DNA of 64,000 bases from Scortum barcoo (Eukaryota > Chordata > Actinopteri > Centrarchiformes > Terapontidae): NCBI GenBank assembly GCA_023238725.1, contig CM041538.1, forward strand, positions 14,568,880-14,632,879, written 5' to 3'. Under the pieces are notes generated by a model, which saw only the letters and a program-made list of their open reading frames with translations, made no database searches and was not told the origin of the DNA. Position 1 is the first letter of the stretch; every line of letters begins with the position of its first letter. A program made the translations under genes and the position numbers. This document shows, piece by piece, positions 24,300-37,443 of the stretch.

Positions 24300-26379
24300 T
24301 CATCTCAGGCATTCAAAACAACACGGCACGTTTTTGAAAAGCCTGTAGTACTCCTCTTGAATCTGGAACAACACATACAAGAAGACAGAATTTAGATGAA
24401 ACACATCATTGCTTAAGGTTTAATATAATATAATATAATATAATATTACTGCTCACTGTGCATCTACAGTCACATGATGAATGTTGACTAAATGAATAGA
24501 AGAAAGTAAACCAAGAGAAGCCCCACCTTTCTGGACAGGACACAGAGGAAGATGAAGATGAACATGCCCTGGAAGGCGTTGGTGATCGTGAACAGATAGG
24601 CCGTCAGGGTTGTCTCACGGAGGATGTGCAGCACTCCGAAGGTCCAGGTGGCTCCCAGCACGAACAGCAGAGCCATGGCACCACGGGCGCAGGACCTGAG
24701 GGCGGAAAACGTTGACTTTAATGGAGTGCGACCGAACGCGACAAATAACTTAAGAATCTAACAGTGCGCAGACGCCGCGTGGCACCACAATAATCCTTCA
24801 GATGAGGAATTTACAGCTTGATTTTTCCATGTTTTTTTGACCTTCTCCACAAGAGTACAGATAATCCTACCTGATGTTTTCATAGTGGCTGATTTCAGGC
24901 TTTTTCACAGCAGTGTGCCGGTAGACTTTGTAGATGATTACTCCAAAAGCCAAGAGATTAACCTTTTGTGGAGACCAACCGAAACAAATGTGACAAACAA
25001 AACGTGATCAGTGAACATTTAATCAAACAATCTCTGTTTGATGATTTCAATTAATGCAGTCGTTTTTAGGATGTTACAAAGACATCTGATCTTACCAGAA
25101 TGATCAAACACGCCGGCCCGATGAAACTCCATATAAAGTGGTTTTCTGTGCTCAGCCAACACCTTCGACACGAATGCAGAAAGTGTTACTTAACAAACAT
25201 TTTCATTGACTGAGAGTGCGTTTTATAATCTCTTTGTTCCAATAATCCCTCCTCCTGCAGAGGCAATAGCTTCTATCGCCGTTACCTCAGTCTAATCTAG
25301 CCTAATCTTAATTATGACAACATTGTATGGGCTAGCGCATTCCCCTCTTATCTTACAAGTACAAACACAATTGCTTAGAAAAGCTACCTCTGCTCACAGC
25401 CACGGACAATCAGCACTCCTTTTGCATAACCTTAATCTTTTAATTATATTTTGTGTTAATAAACAACAGCCATACTTTTATTTATAGATTTCTATTCAAA
25501 CTCTCCACAGTGCTGAAAACCTTTCAGAATTTCTTTTACTCTAATTCAGTTATTACCTCACTCTCTACCAACATCCTCAACTTCCTCTGTGTCCCCACAG
25601 GCCAGCTTTAATCTCTGTCCCCTTGTATTTATAATGAATGTGATTTGTTTATCTTTCCTCCCTGAAAAGTGCTGAATGAGTTTAGAAAGAGGTCTTTGTA
25701 AAGCCTTTGTCTTCCCATCTCTCTACATTAAAAAAAAAAAAGCTCATGTTTTTTCCACTTACATTTTATCAGTGCCGTAGTACTTGGAGCCGAGTGTCGC
25801 CGAGATGGCCACCACCACCGCCGGGCTTCCGTAGCCGAAGACGTAAAAGTTGCGGTGCAGGAAGCCTTTGTTGTAGATGACGCCAACCACTATTAAGTAC
25901 AGATGGATGCCCTCGATGCACATCCAGGCAAAGGCCGCGAGGAAGAAGTAGTGCAGCAGCCCTGCGATAACAGAGCAGAAGAGCTGCCAAGAAACAAAAG
26001 AAGAGAGAAGGGGAGAGACGTATTACAAGAATGTCAAAGAAGACTTTCAGTGAGCGGAGATAATTGTGAAATCGCTGTTCAACTGAACAACAAGCAGGAC
26101 AACTCAATTGAGAGATGGTTTTAATCAATGACATGGCAGAATTACGGATCAGGCGCACACACAGGAAAATCTCACCTTGTGCGTGTTCATGTTGATCCCC
26201 ACCAGGAAGATGAACTCTGCCATGAAGAGGCTGCAGCACAGGTTCTTGTGGATGGTGGTCCTGGTGCTCTGGATCTCGCTGAAGAACCAGAAGGTGAAGA
26301 TGCACATGGACAGGCAGATGAGGGAAATGATCATCCCCAGCTGGGTGATCCGGGTCAGGATGGTATAGTGGGCCACCAG
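24300..26379 (-). CDS. adgrl4: adgrl4 exons 11-16: seven-transmembrane domain and short tail
   Basis: Exon 11 (26379-26176) carries helices 1 and 2. Exon 12 (25983-25763) carries helices 3 and 4, including FFLAAFAWMCIEGIHLYLI. Exons 13-14 carry helix 5 (GPACLIILVNLLAFGVIIY). Exon 15 (24695-24527) carries helices 6 and 7 (ATWTFGVLHIL and NAFQGMFIFIFLCVLS). Exon 16 encodes a 20-residue tail ending NVPCCFECLR, whose cysteine cluster could be palmitoylated. The GPS-proximal cysteine C546 of helix 3 and C618 in loop 2 (MCWLS) form the expected disulfide. Confidence 0.93.
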
Positions 26380-29300
26380 CTGAGAAGCAAATGGAAAGGG
26401 AAGTGTTCCATTTTCGGTTTCATGGTATGCTGAAGTTGTAATTTGTTGTGTTTTCTGCTTGGAAGCCAGGCTACACCAATATGTTGCAGGCAGTCTGGCT
26501 GTATCACGTACCAGCCAGTCAATTAAAAAAATGTAAAAAAAATGTTGTTTTAGTTTGCATGATTCTTAATTAACCTCACCGTTTTGTTATTTTTGGCAAG
26601 TAAAAAATTCCTCATTTATAAATACACTCCCTGGTTTTGTTACAGCAACACTCCCAAATCTCTAAATTCCCCTCAAAGAGCAGGCTGGGAGAAGATCCAG
26701 CGATTTTAAGGGCACTGCTGAGTGCTGTAAAACAACGGGGAGCGTATCTTTGAAAGTTTGTGGGTGGATGTGGTGCAGTGAGTCACTTCGCCTTTAGGAG
26801 CTGCTGACCCTAACAGAGTTTCTGGCTTCCGTGGAGACGTTTTGTGCGCTGTGTGAAATGAGCTGTCTCTCAGCTCATCGAGAATCTTATCCTGAGAGGA
26901 ACTTCTTACTTGGAAGTCTTGGTATTAAATAAGAAGTTACTGTGTTATATTAAAAGTTCAACAGAAATTACACACGTGATAATTAGTGTTTCATATAAAG
27001 ATACACAGATCATTCACTGTATTTTAGGTATCACTGTAGTTTTATGACAACAAAATGTAAATTGCTGCCGTTTCTTAAAATGAAGATGATGTTTGAGGCT
27101 GAAATTTGGGCTGTTTTTAAAATAGAATTTGACATTGATTTGAGAGAGATGGTTTTCACAAGACAGCAACAGTATTGATTTAAGCTAAAACTATTGTAAA
27201 TGTTTCCTCATTAAGGGTGTATTAATTGTATTATTTTTAAGGTTTAGTATTCTGTATTTCTTGCATAAAATGAATAAATAATTTCATTATAATAAAACTT
27301 GAAAAATCAAGCAGTGATCAGTTCTGTAAAAATAAAAGGCTCAACTTTTGCCCTCACTGAAAATAAATTTGTTCACCAAAATTTCACCTTCTTTAATATA
27401 CAATTTATACAAGACAATGAAGTCTCTGCAGAAAAATACCAAAGGAAAAAAAGAAAAAAAGAGCATGCCTCTGCAGTGTTCCAGTTGTAGTGTTAATGTA
27501 CGATCACTTACATTGGCTCGCCCGGAGGACATGAGGATGGCGAAGTGTGTGAGGTGGTTGCAGGAGCAGGTGGTTGCGTTGCTGTTGACGTGGACCGTCT
27601 TGCAGCCGTGAGTGGCCCAGTGGCCCTGCAGGCTGTCCGCCGCGTACTCCCAGAAGGCGCACTTCGTCACATCAGCTTTAGTGTCTATGGGCTGCGGGGA
27701 GCGGAGAGGAACAAAGAGCGCGGTGGGCTGAGGATGGTGCCGTTTTTATTAGTTTTTTGTACTGCACTGCTTTGGGATGCCACACCACCAGGGGGGTTAA
27801 AAACCGACTGTGCAGGTCTCATCAAAATAGCACTTAAAATGATTTACTATCCCTCAAAAGCCTGAGCACGTCAGAAAATATATTTAAAGCATTTTCATTA
27901 TTATTATTCTATAAAATCACTTCAGTCATTTTCATGGACGGTCCAATTGTACTGCTGTGTGTTGCATTGGCTTTTCTTATGATTCTTGATGTCTTCACAA
28001 GTTGCTAAACATAAGATGCCAAATGATTATTATGCACATCTGTGGCCCTGAATGGCACTTGAGTGGCAGCTGACTGCAGGTATCTGTGTGGAGCAGGAGT
28101 CTCATTGGGATGTACAAATGTACAGCAATCTGTATAGACTGAAAAAGGGCAAATATTAAAATTTATATGAACACACTGAAAAACAGGGGTCAACATATTT
28201 TCCATAAACTATCAGCTGCAATTTTACTTGAATTACAATGAGCCACACAGCAACACATTTGCATTAAAGATGAACATTGTAATAAATAAATAAAATGTGA
28301 TATAACTGTGGTCCACTGTTTTTCAGCTTGCCTTCACTTTTATTCCCTGAACCTTTCGATTAAATTCGATTTGCATGGAGCCCAGTTGGTGGAACATTTG
28401 GGATATGAGGATATTTAAATCAAATTGACACAAAAAATACTGACCAGGTGCAGACAAAAAAAAAAGAAAAAAGAAAAAGTGCATCACGGGAAAGTACCAC
28501 CTCACCAGTAGAGCCAAAAATTATTGATTGGCGCTCTTTAAAGCCAATTTAGGGTGGATTTCTGCTGCTCAACATAAATCAGCACCTCCTTTGTTAGCTT
28601 CCGCTTCCGCCTCAAGGGTCCAACAAAAATAATGATTTCACTTTCTCATACATTTTAATTATCTTAAAAGAAAACACCAGTACATTAACTTTTAGGGTTA
28701 TTTCCCTCATCACTCGCTTTCCTCCATCATCTATTCACCTTTCCTCTCCCACTTCCCCTTAACTCAGAGGGTCATTGCAGAAATACATGCAGCCAAATCT
28801 TAAAATTTCATAAAACTTTACAAAACTATTTCTTCCCATGTGAGTTTGTTTAAATTTGACTTTAATGGAAAGTCTGGCGGGTTATCAACTTACTGCCAAG
28901 AATCAGTCTGGGAAATAAGGAAGCTATTCCTCACAGCGGAAGAGAACGCAGCCATGCATACATATGATGAGATATTGATGTTTCACACTGAATAAGATTC
29001 TATTGGAAGCTAATGTTGGAAAAAAATGAATCATTTATGATAAAGAAAAGGTAGCAGTGAGTTCTTTTTTTTTGTTTAGTTGTTTGGGTTGAGCGAGATT
29101 TTGCAAATGACAGAAAAAGGAAATTAATTAAGGAAGACGCCGCTTTAGTGTCAGGATCGGTTTAAGATGCGGCTTCAGTAAATCAGGTCAGTTAGGAATT
29201 GAATAATAAAAATACACAAGCTTTAACAGGGTCACAATTCTCAAAAACACCCCAGGAAAAAAAAACTCACTGGCAGATTGTCTTTTGTGCAGAAACACTG

Positions 29301-32300
29301 CAGCATAGATTTTGCAGATACACATTCACAGTGCAGGAGTGGAAAAGATGCAGCCAGCCTCAGCACTCTGCGCGGTCTTTACCTCGTTGTGTCTCAGAGT
29401 GAAGGTGACATGGTCAAGTTGGTAAACGTCAGCAGGTTTGACGGCTGCTGCTATGACTTGGGAGTTGACAGTGATTTCCCCTGTTCCTGCATACCGCGAG
29501 TAGTCGGTGACACCCGGGTCGCTGCTCGGCTTCAGGATGTCACCGATGCTGTCATATCGCACAAACACCACCGACACGCTTCCTGATGGACAAGAAGAGG
29601 AGGGAAAAAAAAGGGTTGAACAAAGACGGGGAGGCAGTCAAACTTATTGTATTTCTTAAGCAAACTTTAAGCTGGTCAGTTAACAATTTCTCTGAGGTCA
29701 TTTTGAAAGATGTTTGGAAAATATGAAATTTGTGGTCAGTGCCAGACTGTGTGGAGTTCAAAGTGTTTTACCAATTTACCAAACAGAGAGTAACTTAAAT
29801 GTCCAAAATCATTTAACATAATTTTCTTTGGTGGTTCAATCTGTTTCTGTGTGGCACACACTCTCAAGACTGATTGATTTAAATATAAAGAAGTTTTTGC
29901 TGACACATAAATGATTTTAACCCAATTTGCTGCTGCTTGTGTGACCAGATGGACTATTTGGGATGAGTGACTTATCCCAAAATCTGATTTTATGGGTGCA
30001 AAATTTGAATAAAAGCCCAGCAAAAGAAGAAAAAAAAAGACTTTACAGCAATATATTTGGTATTTAGACAAAAAGAAATATGGCCTACAACATACGTGGC
30101 ATATGGTAACACATAGCAAGTCCCCATACACCAAAGCACGCAGATGGTCACAACTTTGAAACAGCATTTTTCATTTTACCGTCCTTTCAGCATTTAAACC
30201 AGGCTACTTTACCGTTTCGGTCCTCCTCTGGTCTCAGTTTTGGAGTTAGATTTATGTGATCTCCTGCCATGGAAGCAGACAGTTTGGCTTTTATGTGACG
30301 AGCATCAAAAGTGAAGAGTTTCAATTCTGTGGTTGAAGGGGAGGGAAAAAAACGGGTGAAAAAAAAGTCAGGGATAACAAGGAATTAAAAATATGAAAAT
30401 GGCAATTATCCAAAACCTCTTTTTTTCTTTTTTTGCGCACAGGTGGGAATAAATGTGGCAGAACAATTTAATATAATTTGAGTGTCTGTAAGAGCGTACT
30501 ATGTTAATAATTATCTCACCCATTTCAGTGGCTTTGATTTCGAGCTCAGCTGGAGTTTTGTAGTTGTTGGCCAGTGTCAGAGCACTTTCTTCGACAGTGT
30601 GTAACAGCTTGGTGATGGTTTGCTCCCGACGCTCCTCTTTCATCCTGCTCCAGACCACCAGTTCATCCTTCTCCACCAAATTGTTGACTGCTTTTACTAA
30701 TTTCTGTTGAAAAGAAGTCGTTTCAGAGCAATTTGTGTATAGTATATAGTATAGCATGTAACATACAGTATATGATGTTAATGACTGGATATGATGTGGC
30801 TTTTATCATATTTGTGGACCCATCACAGACATTTCTCTACTACTGAACTGTATGATAGGTCATATTTCTTTAGAAAAGTGTCTGCAGAGGCCAAGGGAGC
30901 GGTTAGTGGAGAGTTTTGGTGGTCAACTTTTGAGGAAAACAATAAGCGCTTTCTCTCTAAAGATATAAATTTATGCACAAATTGGCACAAAACAACATTG
31001 GCTTGCAGCTTTAGCACAAAAGTACTGAAGTCTCTTAATTGTCTTACGCAGAACTGCACAGTACACGATAAGGAGGAGCTGGATCGGACGTGGTGCCATT
31101 TCATCCCCCCCCCCCCCAAACCAGTTCAAAGCATAACTGTAGTTCAGGCAGAGCTCCAAACGCTGATTGAGAAACAAGAATGGTAAACAAAGATTACTGT
31201 AAGAGTTGAGTTGATGACGGACGGTTTGACAGCGTAATCCTTCTCTCCGGCGGCCAGTGCTGATGCGGATCGGGACAGGGCCTCGACATATGCGATCACT
31301 TCCACCGAGGTGAGCTCGCCGGACGTCTTCTTGACAATTTCCTTCAGCTGACTCTGGGGCTCCGTGAGGGTGCTCATCTGGGATGTGGGGAAGAAAAAGT
31401 GTTCCATTCAATTCAAAGAGTAAAAGTATTTAATGATGTCATCTTACATTCAAGTGCTTTATGATGTCTATAAAATTGTTGATATACTGTTGATTTCTTA
31501 TTGTTGGATCCGGATTATTATTATTAATCATACTAATCACTTATACTTCCACAGTTTTGGGGACTATTTTTTTAGATGGAACTGGTATGCAGATAACTAA
31601 TGTACTCAATAATGTGCACATAAAGTACATATTTAGATTCCACTTTTCCAACTAACGGAAAGAAGACACTTTAACCCCCAACACTCTTACCAGCTGCAGG
31701 CAAAGAGTGTTGCAGGTTTCAGTATTTGCAGCTGCTGTTTAGTTAGAGTGAATGTTTTTGTTAAATTAAATAGAAATGTTGTATCATTTTCACACCCTGT
31801 ACCTATACCTTGGTCCTCTAGACACACAATCTGAAGCCATAAAGTATCAAATGTGGCCTTTTGAGGATTTATTTTAATCAATTTAATATTTGTTTCCCTT
31901 TTTAAACATCTATTAACAGCTTAGCAGTCATTTTAAGGCCAATGAGTCATTATTAATTGTCTCTTTCAATGGTCACCTAAATATTAAATATAACAGTTAA
32001 ATATTCTGATCTCTCTCTCTCTCTTTTTGGCTATAGGTGGCTCAATGGATGGTCCAGACCTGCAGGTTTGGTACTGCAGGTGGCAGCTGGATGAAAGTGG
32101 CCCGGTGTTGTGCGCCCTCGTAACTGTGCAACTCAGTTTGAGCCTGTTTGTCTCACTTCTCTCCAACAGAGGGCAGTGTCATCACATCTATTTTAACCTC
32201 ACTCGGTTGAGCTCCCGAGGAGGGGTACTTACATATTCAAGTGTTTTGTTGACAGTCTCTGTGATGCACCCGATGTTGTCGTGGCAGTATTTTTGGGGAT

Positions 32301-35300
32301 GCTCTGGAAAACAACAATTACCTTATTTGATTGCTCGATTCATTTCCACAATTTCACCAGGATGAAACACGCGACAGTCAAGTCTGAATTTGCACAAAAC
32401 CTGCACAGGCATAACATCACACGGCCTGTCTTTGTGATCAGCATTGCTTACTGTAAAACATGAGGAAATTCAAGATTGCACAGTTTACTTGGTGTATTGC
32501 ATAATAAATTATACCTTAAAAAAAAAAAGTTTAAAATGGCTACTTCTCTGTCGTGTGTGGATAAGCGAGAGAGGGAGAGATGAAAAAAAGAGGGAGAGGG
32601 AGAGATATGAAGAAAGATGTATGTCCCTGGATGTAAGTACCAGTGAGTGTGTGTTGCGTGTGTGCACTCTTCCATCCTCATACCGACCTTTACATCTTCC
32701 ACCTCTCGCTGGATGAAAGTACTTAGTGCCTGAAGTTGGGATGTAATCACGCTGACAGGAGCAATAGAAGGATCCATTCGTATTATGGCAGTGGGAGTTT
32801 GGTCCACAGGCCTGTCCTGACTTGCATTCGTCAATATCTGAAAGATGCAAATGAAGAGCTCAGCTCCACTCGAAGAGAAGTACAACATTATGGCACCCTC
32901 GATGTAAATGACGGTGAAATGAATACTCACATTAACAGACACGTCTCTAAAGTATTTATACCTGAAGATTGGTGAAAATTATACCGAAATATAAGCAAAG
33001 TTAATGATTCATCTTCATACAAACAAAGAGTGTGGAGTAAGTAGTCCAACTCATTACATTTAACACACTGTCTAATGGATTTTGGAAGAAAAACGGCAAT
33101 CCTTGCATGCATTTTGCACGCCTGAATATTCATAAACCAGCTTCTAAAATCAGCTGCATGTTTCCGCACTGTAATTAAATGGTGTTTGCCATCCTGGTGG
33201 AAATCTGCAGGAATACTTTATATTCCAGCACGGGTTAAAGGTCCTGCTCTTCCATTACAAACGGAGCAAAAGCTCTCAGGTGGTTACTTGGAATAGCAGA
33301 TGTGCAGGAAGTGAATGGCCGAGGTAAAAAAAAAAAAATCACCATGTATATCCTCCTCAGAACAGTGAAAAAAAAGACAGTTCACACACACACACACACA
33401 CACCGGATGCCCTTACAGCTGTGTGGTAAATGCTTTCACACTCATATGAATGATATCTTGCCTGGCTGTGAGGCCCTCTGTCAGTGCAGTTTATAACACG
33501 TTACTGATCATTACAGTGTGTGGCCACAACTAATTTTTGCACATTCCCAACGCTGAGCCAGTGAATCTGACATTACCGACACATTCGGTGCCATCGTTGG
33601 GCTGGAACTCGCCCAGTCCTGTCGACGTGTATCCAGAGACGCATGTACAGTAGTAGCCGCCCGCTATGTTGGTGCAGTTCCCCCTGTCCCCGCAGATATC
33701 AGTCACATTCTGGCACTCGTTGTCATCTTCGGAGGGTAGAAAGAAAACTGGGTTAGTAGCTGGAGATGATCAAATGAAAAAAAACAGCTCAAATAGGCTT
33801 AAAAAAAAAAACCCACCAACGACAATTAAATAAAAAAAAAAAAAAAGATTGGCCTCTTTGAAACAAAACAAACTGGATGAACAAAGGAAATCAAACTTTT
33901 TTTTTCTGATTTCTGACATGAACTGCTTTCATGTTGCTGTGATTTGGCCGGGCAGTGGAAGACATCAAATGACCGGCAGGATAATGACGAGGGGCAACAG
34001 GAAGACAGACATACTGCTCATTTTTGTCACGAATAGAAAATCAGGAAAAAGTATTCAGATTTACAAAAATGAACTAATTCAAGTTAAAACTGTTGTTTTA
34101 ACTAATCTTTTATTTGGAAAAGGGCATTTTTTTATCCTTAGATACTATTTAAGTGTTATATCAAGATGTAGCTTTGCAGTATGTTCCTATATGTACTTTA
34201 AACAGGCATTTTAATGGATTAATAGTCCTCCTTTGTGTTATAGCCTCCATATATTTTAAGAAACTGCTTGTTGGAGATATTTTGAGATAATTATAGTCGA
34301 ATAATGATAAAGCATAAGTGCAGGTTTATAAAAACTGCATCTTTTAGTCTTATTTGTATTTTGGTCCAAGAAACTAAAATCTCAGCTCTGCCTCTTCAAC
34401 AATAAAGGCCTCCTTCTTTGACTGCTGAACACTATGCAAAATGGTTGGACTATGAGAGAGCCTCTGCTTTTTGGCAGCGAAAACTGGTGTTAATCCTTTA
34501 TGTTTAACTTGAAATGGAGCAGCGAGTTGTCTCTGCTCGAGTAGAAGGATAACACCACGAAACGCCAAAATGAATCATGACGTGTTGGGGGACATGGTGG
34601 CAGCATTTCTTAACATGACCATCTGCTTTCCAGAAATAGAAACCAGAGTGATAATTTGGGAGCAATGATTTGGTAGGATTATTTCTGGAGGAACTATGTG
34701 GATCCTCTATATTGATCCATGTATTGATGTCAAGAATAACCCCATACAGTCACCATAGTAGTATATTTCCAGATTTAATCTCTATGAATCCTTGGTTTTG
34801 AGTGCATATTCACACAAATATTGACACGAACTGTCCTCCACAAACAGACTATTATATAAAAATACATAAAACTGACCCTGATCCTGGGTCCTGGTGTTGC
34901 TTTGAACTTCATGAAGCTCAGTTGTGGTCTCAAGCTTCACCAATTCAGCCTTGATTAAAGCCTTGGCTCTAATGCGGATGTAATTTTCGTTGTTCACATG
35001 TGTGATTGCAGATCAGTTGTTTGCCTGTGTTTGATTTTGAGAAACTCAGATTACTTCAAATATTTTTCACTACATTGCCAGGTTTAGACAGCAGCAGATA
35101 CAGAGTGGTTTGCTGCGGATGCTCCTGTGGTCCGCGTAGATTTGCTGCCCCGGCTTTATTTTCCAAAACACACCTTCCGTCTCTGGTCTCCCAGTTTATT
35201 GGAAATGACCTGGTAAGATTTTCCATTGTTGTTTTCACTTGTCTAGGTATGATGGACGCTGTGCTCTTCCTCTCCTCTGTACCTTTTGCACAAAAGCTGT

Positions 35301-37377
35301 CCGGGAAGGGAAATCCTCTTCTCTGATGAGGGAGGTGACTGTGTCCAAAGGGAAATACCTTCATAGCACATGGGACCCTTTGTCGCTCAAACATTTCACC
35401 CACATATTTTATGATTCACTCTGTTGTCTTTGTTTTATCCGCTAGATGCTGTATTCCTGTGTTTTTGCCACTTTATATTAAGGAAAATGTTAAAACCAGT
35501 GAATGGATCATCTTAACACATCTATGAATTATGTTTTTACTTTTTGTATTTTTTCCCTGCTGAGTAACTTGTAATAACAATTCAGCCAGTTCAGTACACA
35601 TTAAACAGCTAATGCAGCATGAACTAATTCGTTGTCCGTTATTTCATGAATTTTTGCATCAAATCAACACCGACTGAACGTAATTATTTTAAAATCTGCT
35701 ACCACATCGGGTCTCCATTAACCCCAAACTTCTTTGTGCCATTTTGTTTTAAAATAACTCCCTACAGTGTTTGTTCTACTCACATTCTGATTTGCTTTTG
35801 GCCCATGAAAGATGTGAGCTGGGCTGTGATTGTGATCAGGTTTGCTCAGGAAACAAAAAGGGTTCCAGGAATTCTAAACAGCCCCCAAAACATAACAGGA
35901 GTAACAATGGTGACCTAGAGGCAGCGGTGGCCATTAAAAATGTTACTAATAAATCTGTATCACGAAGATATGTTTTCACATCGCAGTGTTTTTTTTCTGT
36001 AATTAACTCACAATGAGGTGAGCTGCCAATTAGTTGGTAGGCAACACAGAGATCCGAAGTTCCAAACCGCAGCTGGTCCAATAAATACAAACTGTGCCTC
36101 AAACAGGGTATGGTGGAAAAGAACACATGACGTTGTTGAAATTACTCACACGAATCTGTCTTGTTTCAGCCACACGGTGCCTTCATGTTGTGAAACAGCC
36201 AAATTAATTAGGCTCAATCATGAGAATTAAAAAGCAAAAGTGTCCCCGCATGTAAAAATCACCAAGGTACTTAATTCTTTCCAGCTAAGACGTTCACCAT
36301 TGTTGAACATAATCTGGTACATATGATTTTTTGGGGGGCTTTAACACGAGATTTTTTGATAATAGACAAACGATGGCAGAAAAGCAACAGAACATGCTGA
36401 TTAGAGTAAGATCAAATGACCAAAGATAGTCTTCTATTTGAATTAATCTGTACCCCCTTTTTACATTTTGATAAAAACAAAACAAAAAAACTGAATGGGT
36501 TGATGTCATGAAGCATTTTAAGAAGCCTGAACACATCTCAAGCCGAACATATTTTCATCTGCTTACGTACTTGTTATTTTGCACTGCACAGTCAACGCTC
36601 CAGAAATATGAAACTAACCCACATGCAACGCTTCCATCTGTTTATGACGAGCAGTCACAAACAACAAAGGCGTCCTAAAATAGTCAAGGCTTCCATGACA
36701 GCCCCACACAAGGCTGGTTGTACTCTTGCATCATTGTAAATACTCGGTAACGTATGGGTGGCTTTTTTTTTTTTTAATGTTCATATTCACCAATGCAAAA
36801 CGTTATTCCGTCTCCAGTATATCCACGGTTGCAGTGGCAGGCATCTTTTGATCCGTTCAGGGCCTTGCATGTCGCATCTTGGTGACAAGAATCACAAATG
36901 TCAGAGAGGCTGCATGGGTCCATCACGGTGGAGAGCCATGCTGCGTAGACACAAGTACAAGACACGATCGTTACACCATGAAGATAATACTCCAAATCAT
37001 TTCTTGATGCCACCGCTGCTGCTTTTTCCCTCCCACCTCCAGCTGCGTTAACCTGCTAGTCATGTCGACACCTGGGATCCATTGAACGAATCCACTGAAC
37101 TACAGCATATTCAAGATAGTACAGCTCAGGTAGCTCAGTTGTAGATGTAAAAAAAAAAAAAAGATTTGATCTTAAAATTGTTTACAAATCTTATACCAAG
37201 ACCAGCTGTGGCACTATCACACAGCCCAAACCCATCACAGTTAATATAAAGACCCTATAAATGCACATGGAGCAAACTACTGTCTCCCTGTGAGAAACCT
37301 GCATTGCTGGATGATAGATAAGCGCACGTACCTGTTAAAAGTACAAGTTTCATTGGCGACTTGAGCAAAGACTCCAT
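24300..37377 (-). CDS. adgrl4: Adhesion G protein-coupled receptor L4 (ELTD1), complete, 16 exons, 746 aa predicted
   Basis: Orphan adhesion GPCR of vascular endothelium, acting at the cell surface. Exons: 37377-37332, 36940-36791, 33726-33577, 32837-32688, 32303-32233, 31377-31198, 30703-30520, 30326-30213, 29582-29383, 27691-27512, 26379-26176, 25983-25763, 25162-25096, 24962-24871, 24695-24527, 24362-24300. They sum to 2241 nt with no internal stop. Residues 1-22 are a signal peptide (KLVLLTAWLSTV core), 23-65, 66-115 and 116-165 are EGF modules, about 166-420 is the GAIN region, 426-463 the GPS, and about 480-726 the seven helices. The helix 1-2 region (TQLGMIISLICL ... FSEIQSTRTTIHKNLCCSL) and the C-terminal CCFECLR are hallmark ADGRL4 sequence. 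Human ELTD1 is about 690 residues, so this copy is somewhat longer. The stop is TGA at 24302-24300. The gene lies head-to-tail upstream of vtgc with about 2.8 kb between coding ends. Confidence 0.96.
24421..24447. repeat. (TAATA)5 pentanucleotide microsatellite in adgrl4 intron 15
   Basis: Five TAATA units about 60 nt upstream of the acceptor of the last adgrl4 exon. Confidence 0.9.
27512..27691 (-). CDS. adgrl4: adgrl4 exon 10: GPS autoproteolysis site and tethered agonist
   Basis: Residues 416-475. The GPS cysteines are C426, C445, C457 and C459. The cleavage tripeptide is H461-L462-T463 in CNHLTHFAILM, so self-cleavage would fall between L462 and T463 and expose a Stachel starting THFAILMSSG. 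All residues needed for autoproteolysis in this family are present, as is the tryptophan in CAFWEY. Confidence 0.93.
31105..31117 (+). repeat. C13 homopolymer in adgrl4 intron 6
   Basis: Thirteen consecutive C (G on the gene strand), about 80 nt inside the intron from the exon 6 donor. G-runs near donors can influence splicing; no evidence here beyond position. Confidence 0.9.
32688..32837 (-). CDS. adgrl4: adgrl4 exon 4: calcium-binding EGF module 3
   Basis: 150 nt, phase 1-1, residues 116-165. It begins DIDEC and contains CHNTNGSFYCSC, again matching the hydroxylation motif (N134). The module ends RGGRCK. The next exon (32303-32233) starts the GAIN-side stalk with two cysteines in KYCHDNIGC. 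Confidence 0.93.
33577..33726 (-). CDS. adgrl4: adgrl4 exon 3: calcium-binding EGF module 2
   Basis: 150 nt, phase 1-1, residues 66-115. It begins DDNEC (calcium ligands) and contains CTNIAGGYYCTC, an exact match to the Asp/Asn beta-hydroxylation motif C-x-[DN]-x4-[FY]-x-C-x-C with N85 as the candidate hydroxylated residue. It closes with GTEC. Confidence 0.93.
33727..36790. other. adgrl4 intron 2, no nested gene seen
   Basis: About 3 kb, the largest intron of the gene. Overlapping open frames on both strands near 35006-35403 lack any recognisable motif or exon chain. A-rich runs occur at 33800-33846. Confidence 0.5.
36791..36940 (-). CDS. adgrl4: adgrl4 exon 2: end of signal peptide and EGF module 1
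   Basis: 150 nt, phase 1-1, residues 16-65. The six EGF cysteines are C31, C34, C40, C50, C52 and C64, with the typical GYTGDG turn before the last. An additional cysteine, C25, precedes the module and has no obvious partner within it. There is no calcium-binding D-x-D/N-E-C start. Confidence 0.9.
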
Positions 37378-37443
37378 ACTTGCGCTGGGTCTGGATTTTA
37401 CTTTTAGCACAGACTGCGGTGGGCTGGCTGCTGACGTCGTCCA

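Noticed and set aside
25769..26305. 178-codon open frame on the minus strand, rich in His, Leu and Arg
   Set aside because: It is an out-of-frame shadow of adgrl4 exons 11 and 12, whose correct frame gives clear transmembrane helices.
29736..30167. 143-codon open frame on the minus strand within adgrl4
   Set aside because: It lies in the intron between exons 9 and 8 and has no family resemblance or exon signals.
35006..35403. Overlapping open frames on both strands in adgrl4 intron 2, considered as a nested gene
   Set aside because: No motif, signal peptide, splice chain or coding bias; both strands being open points to chance.
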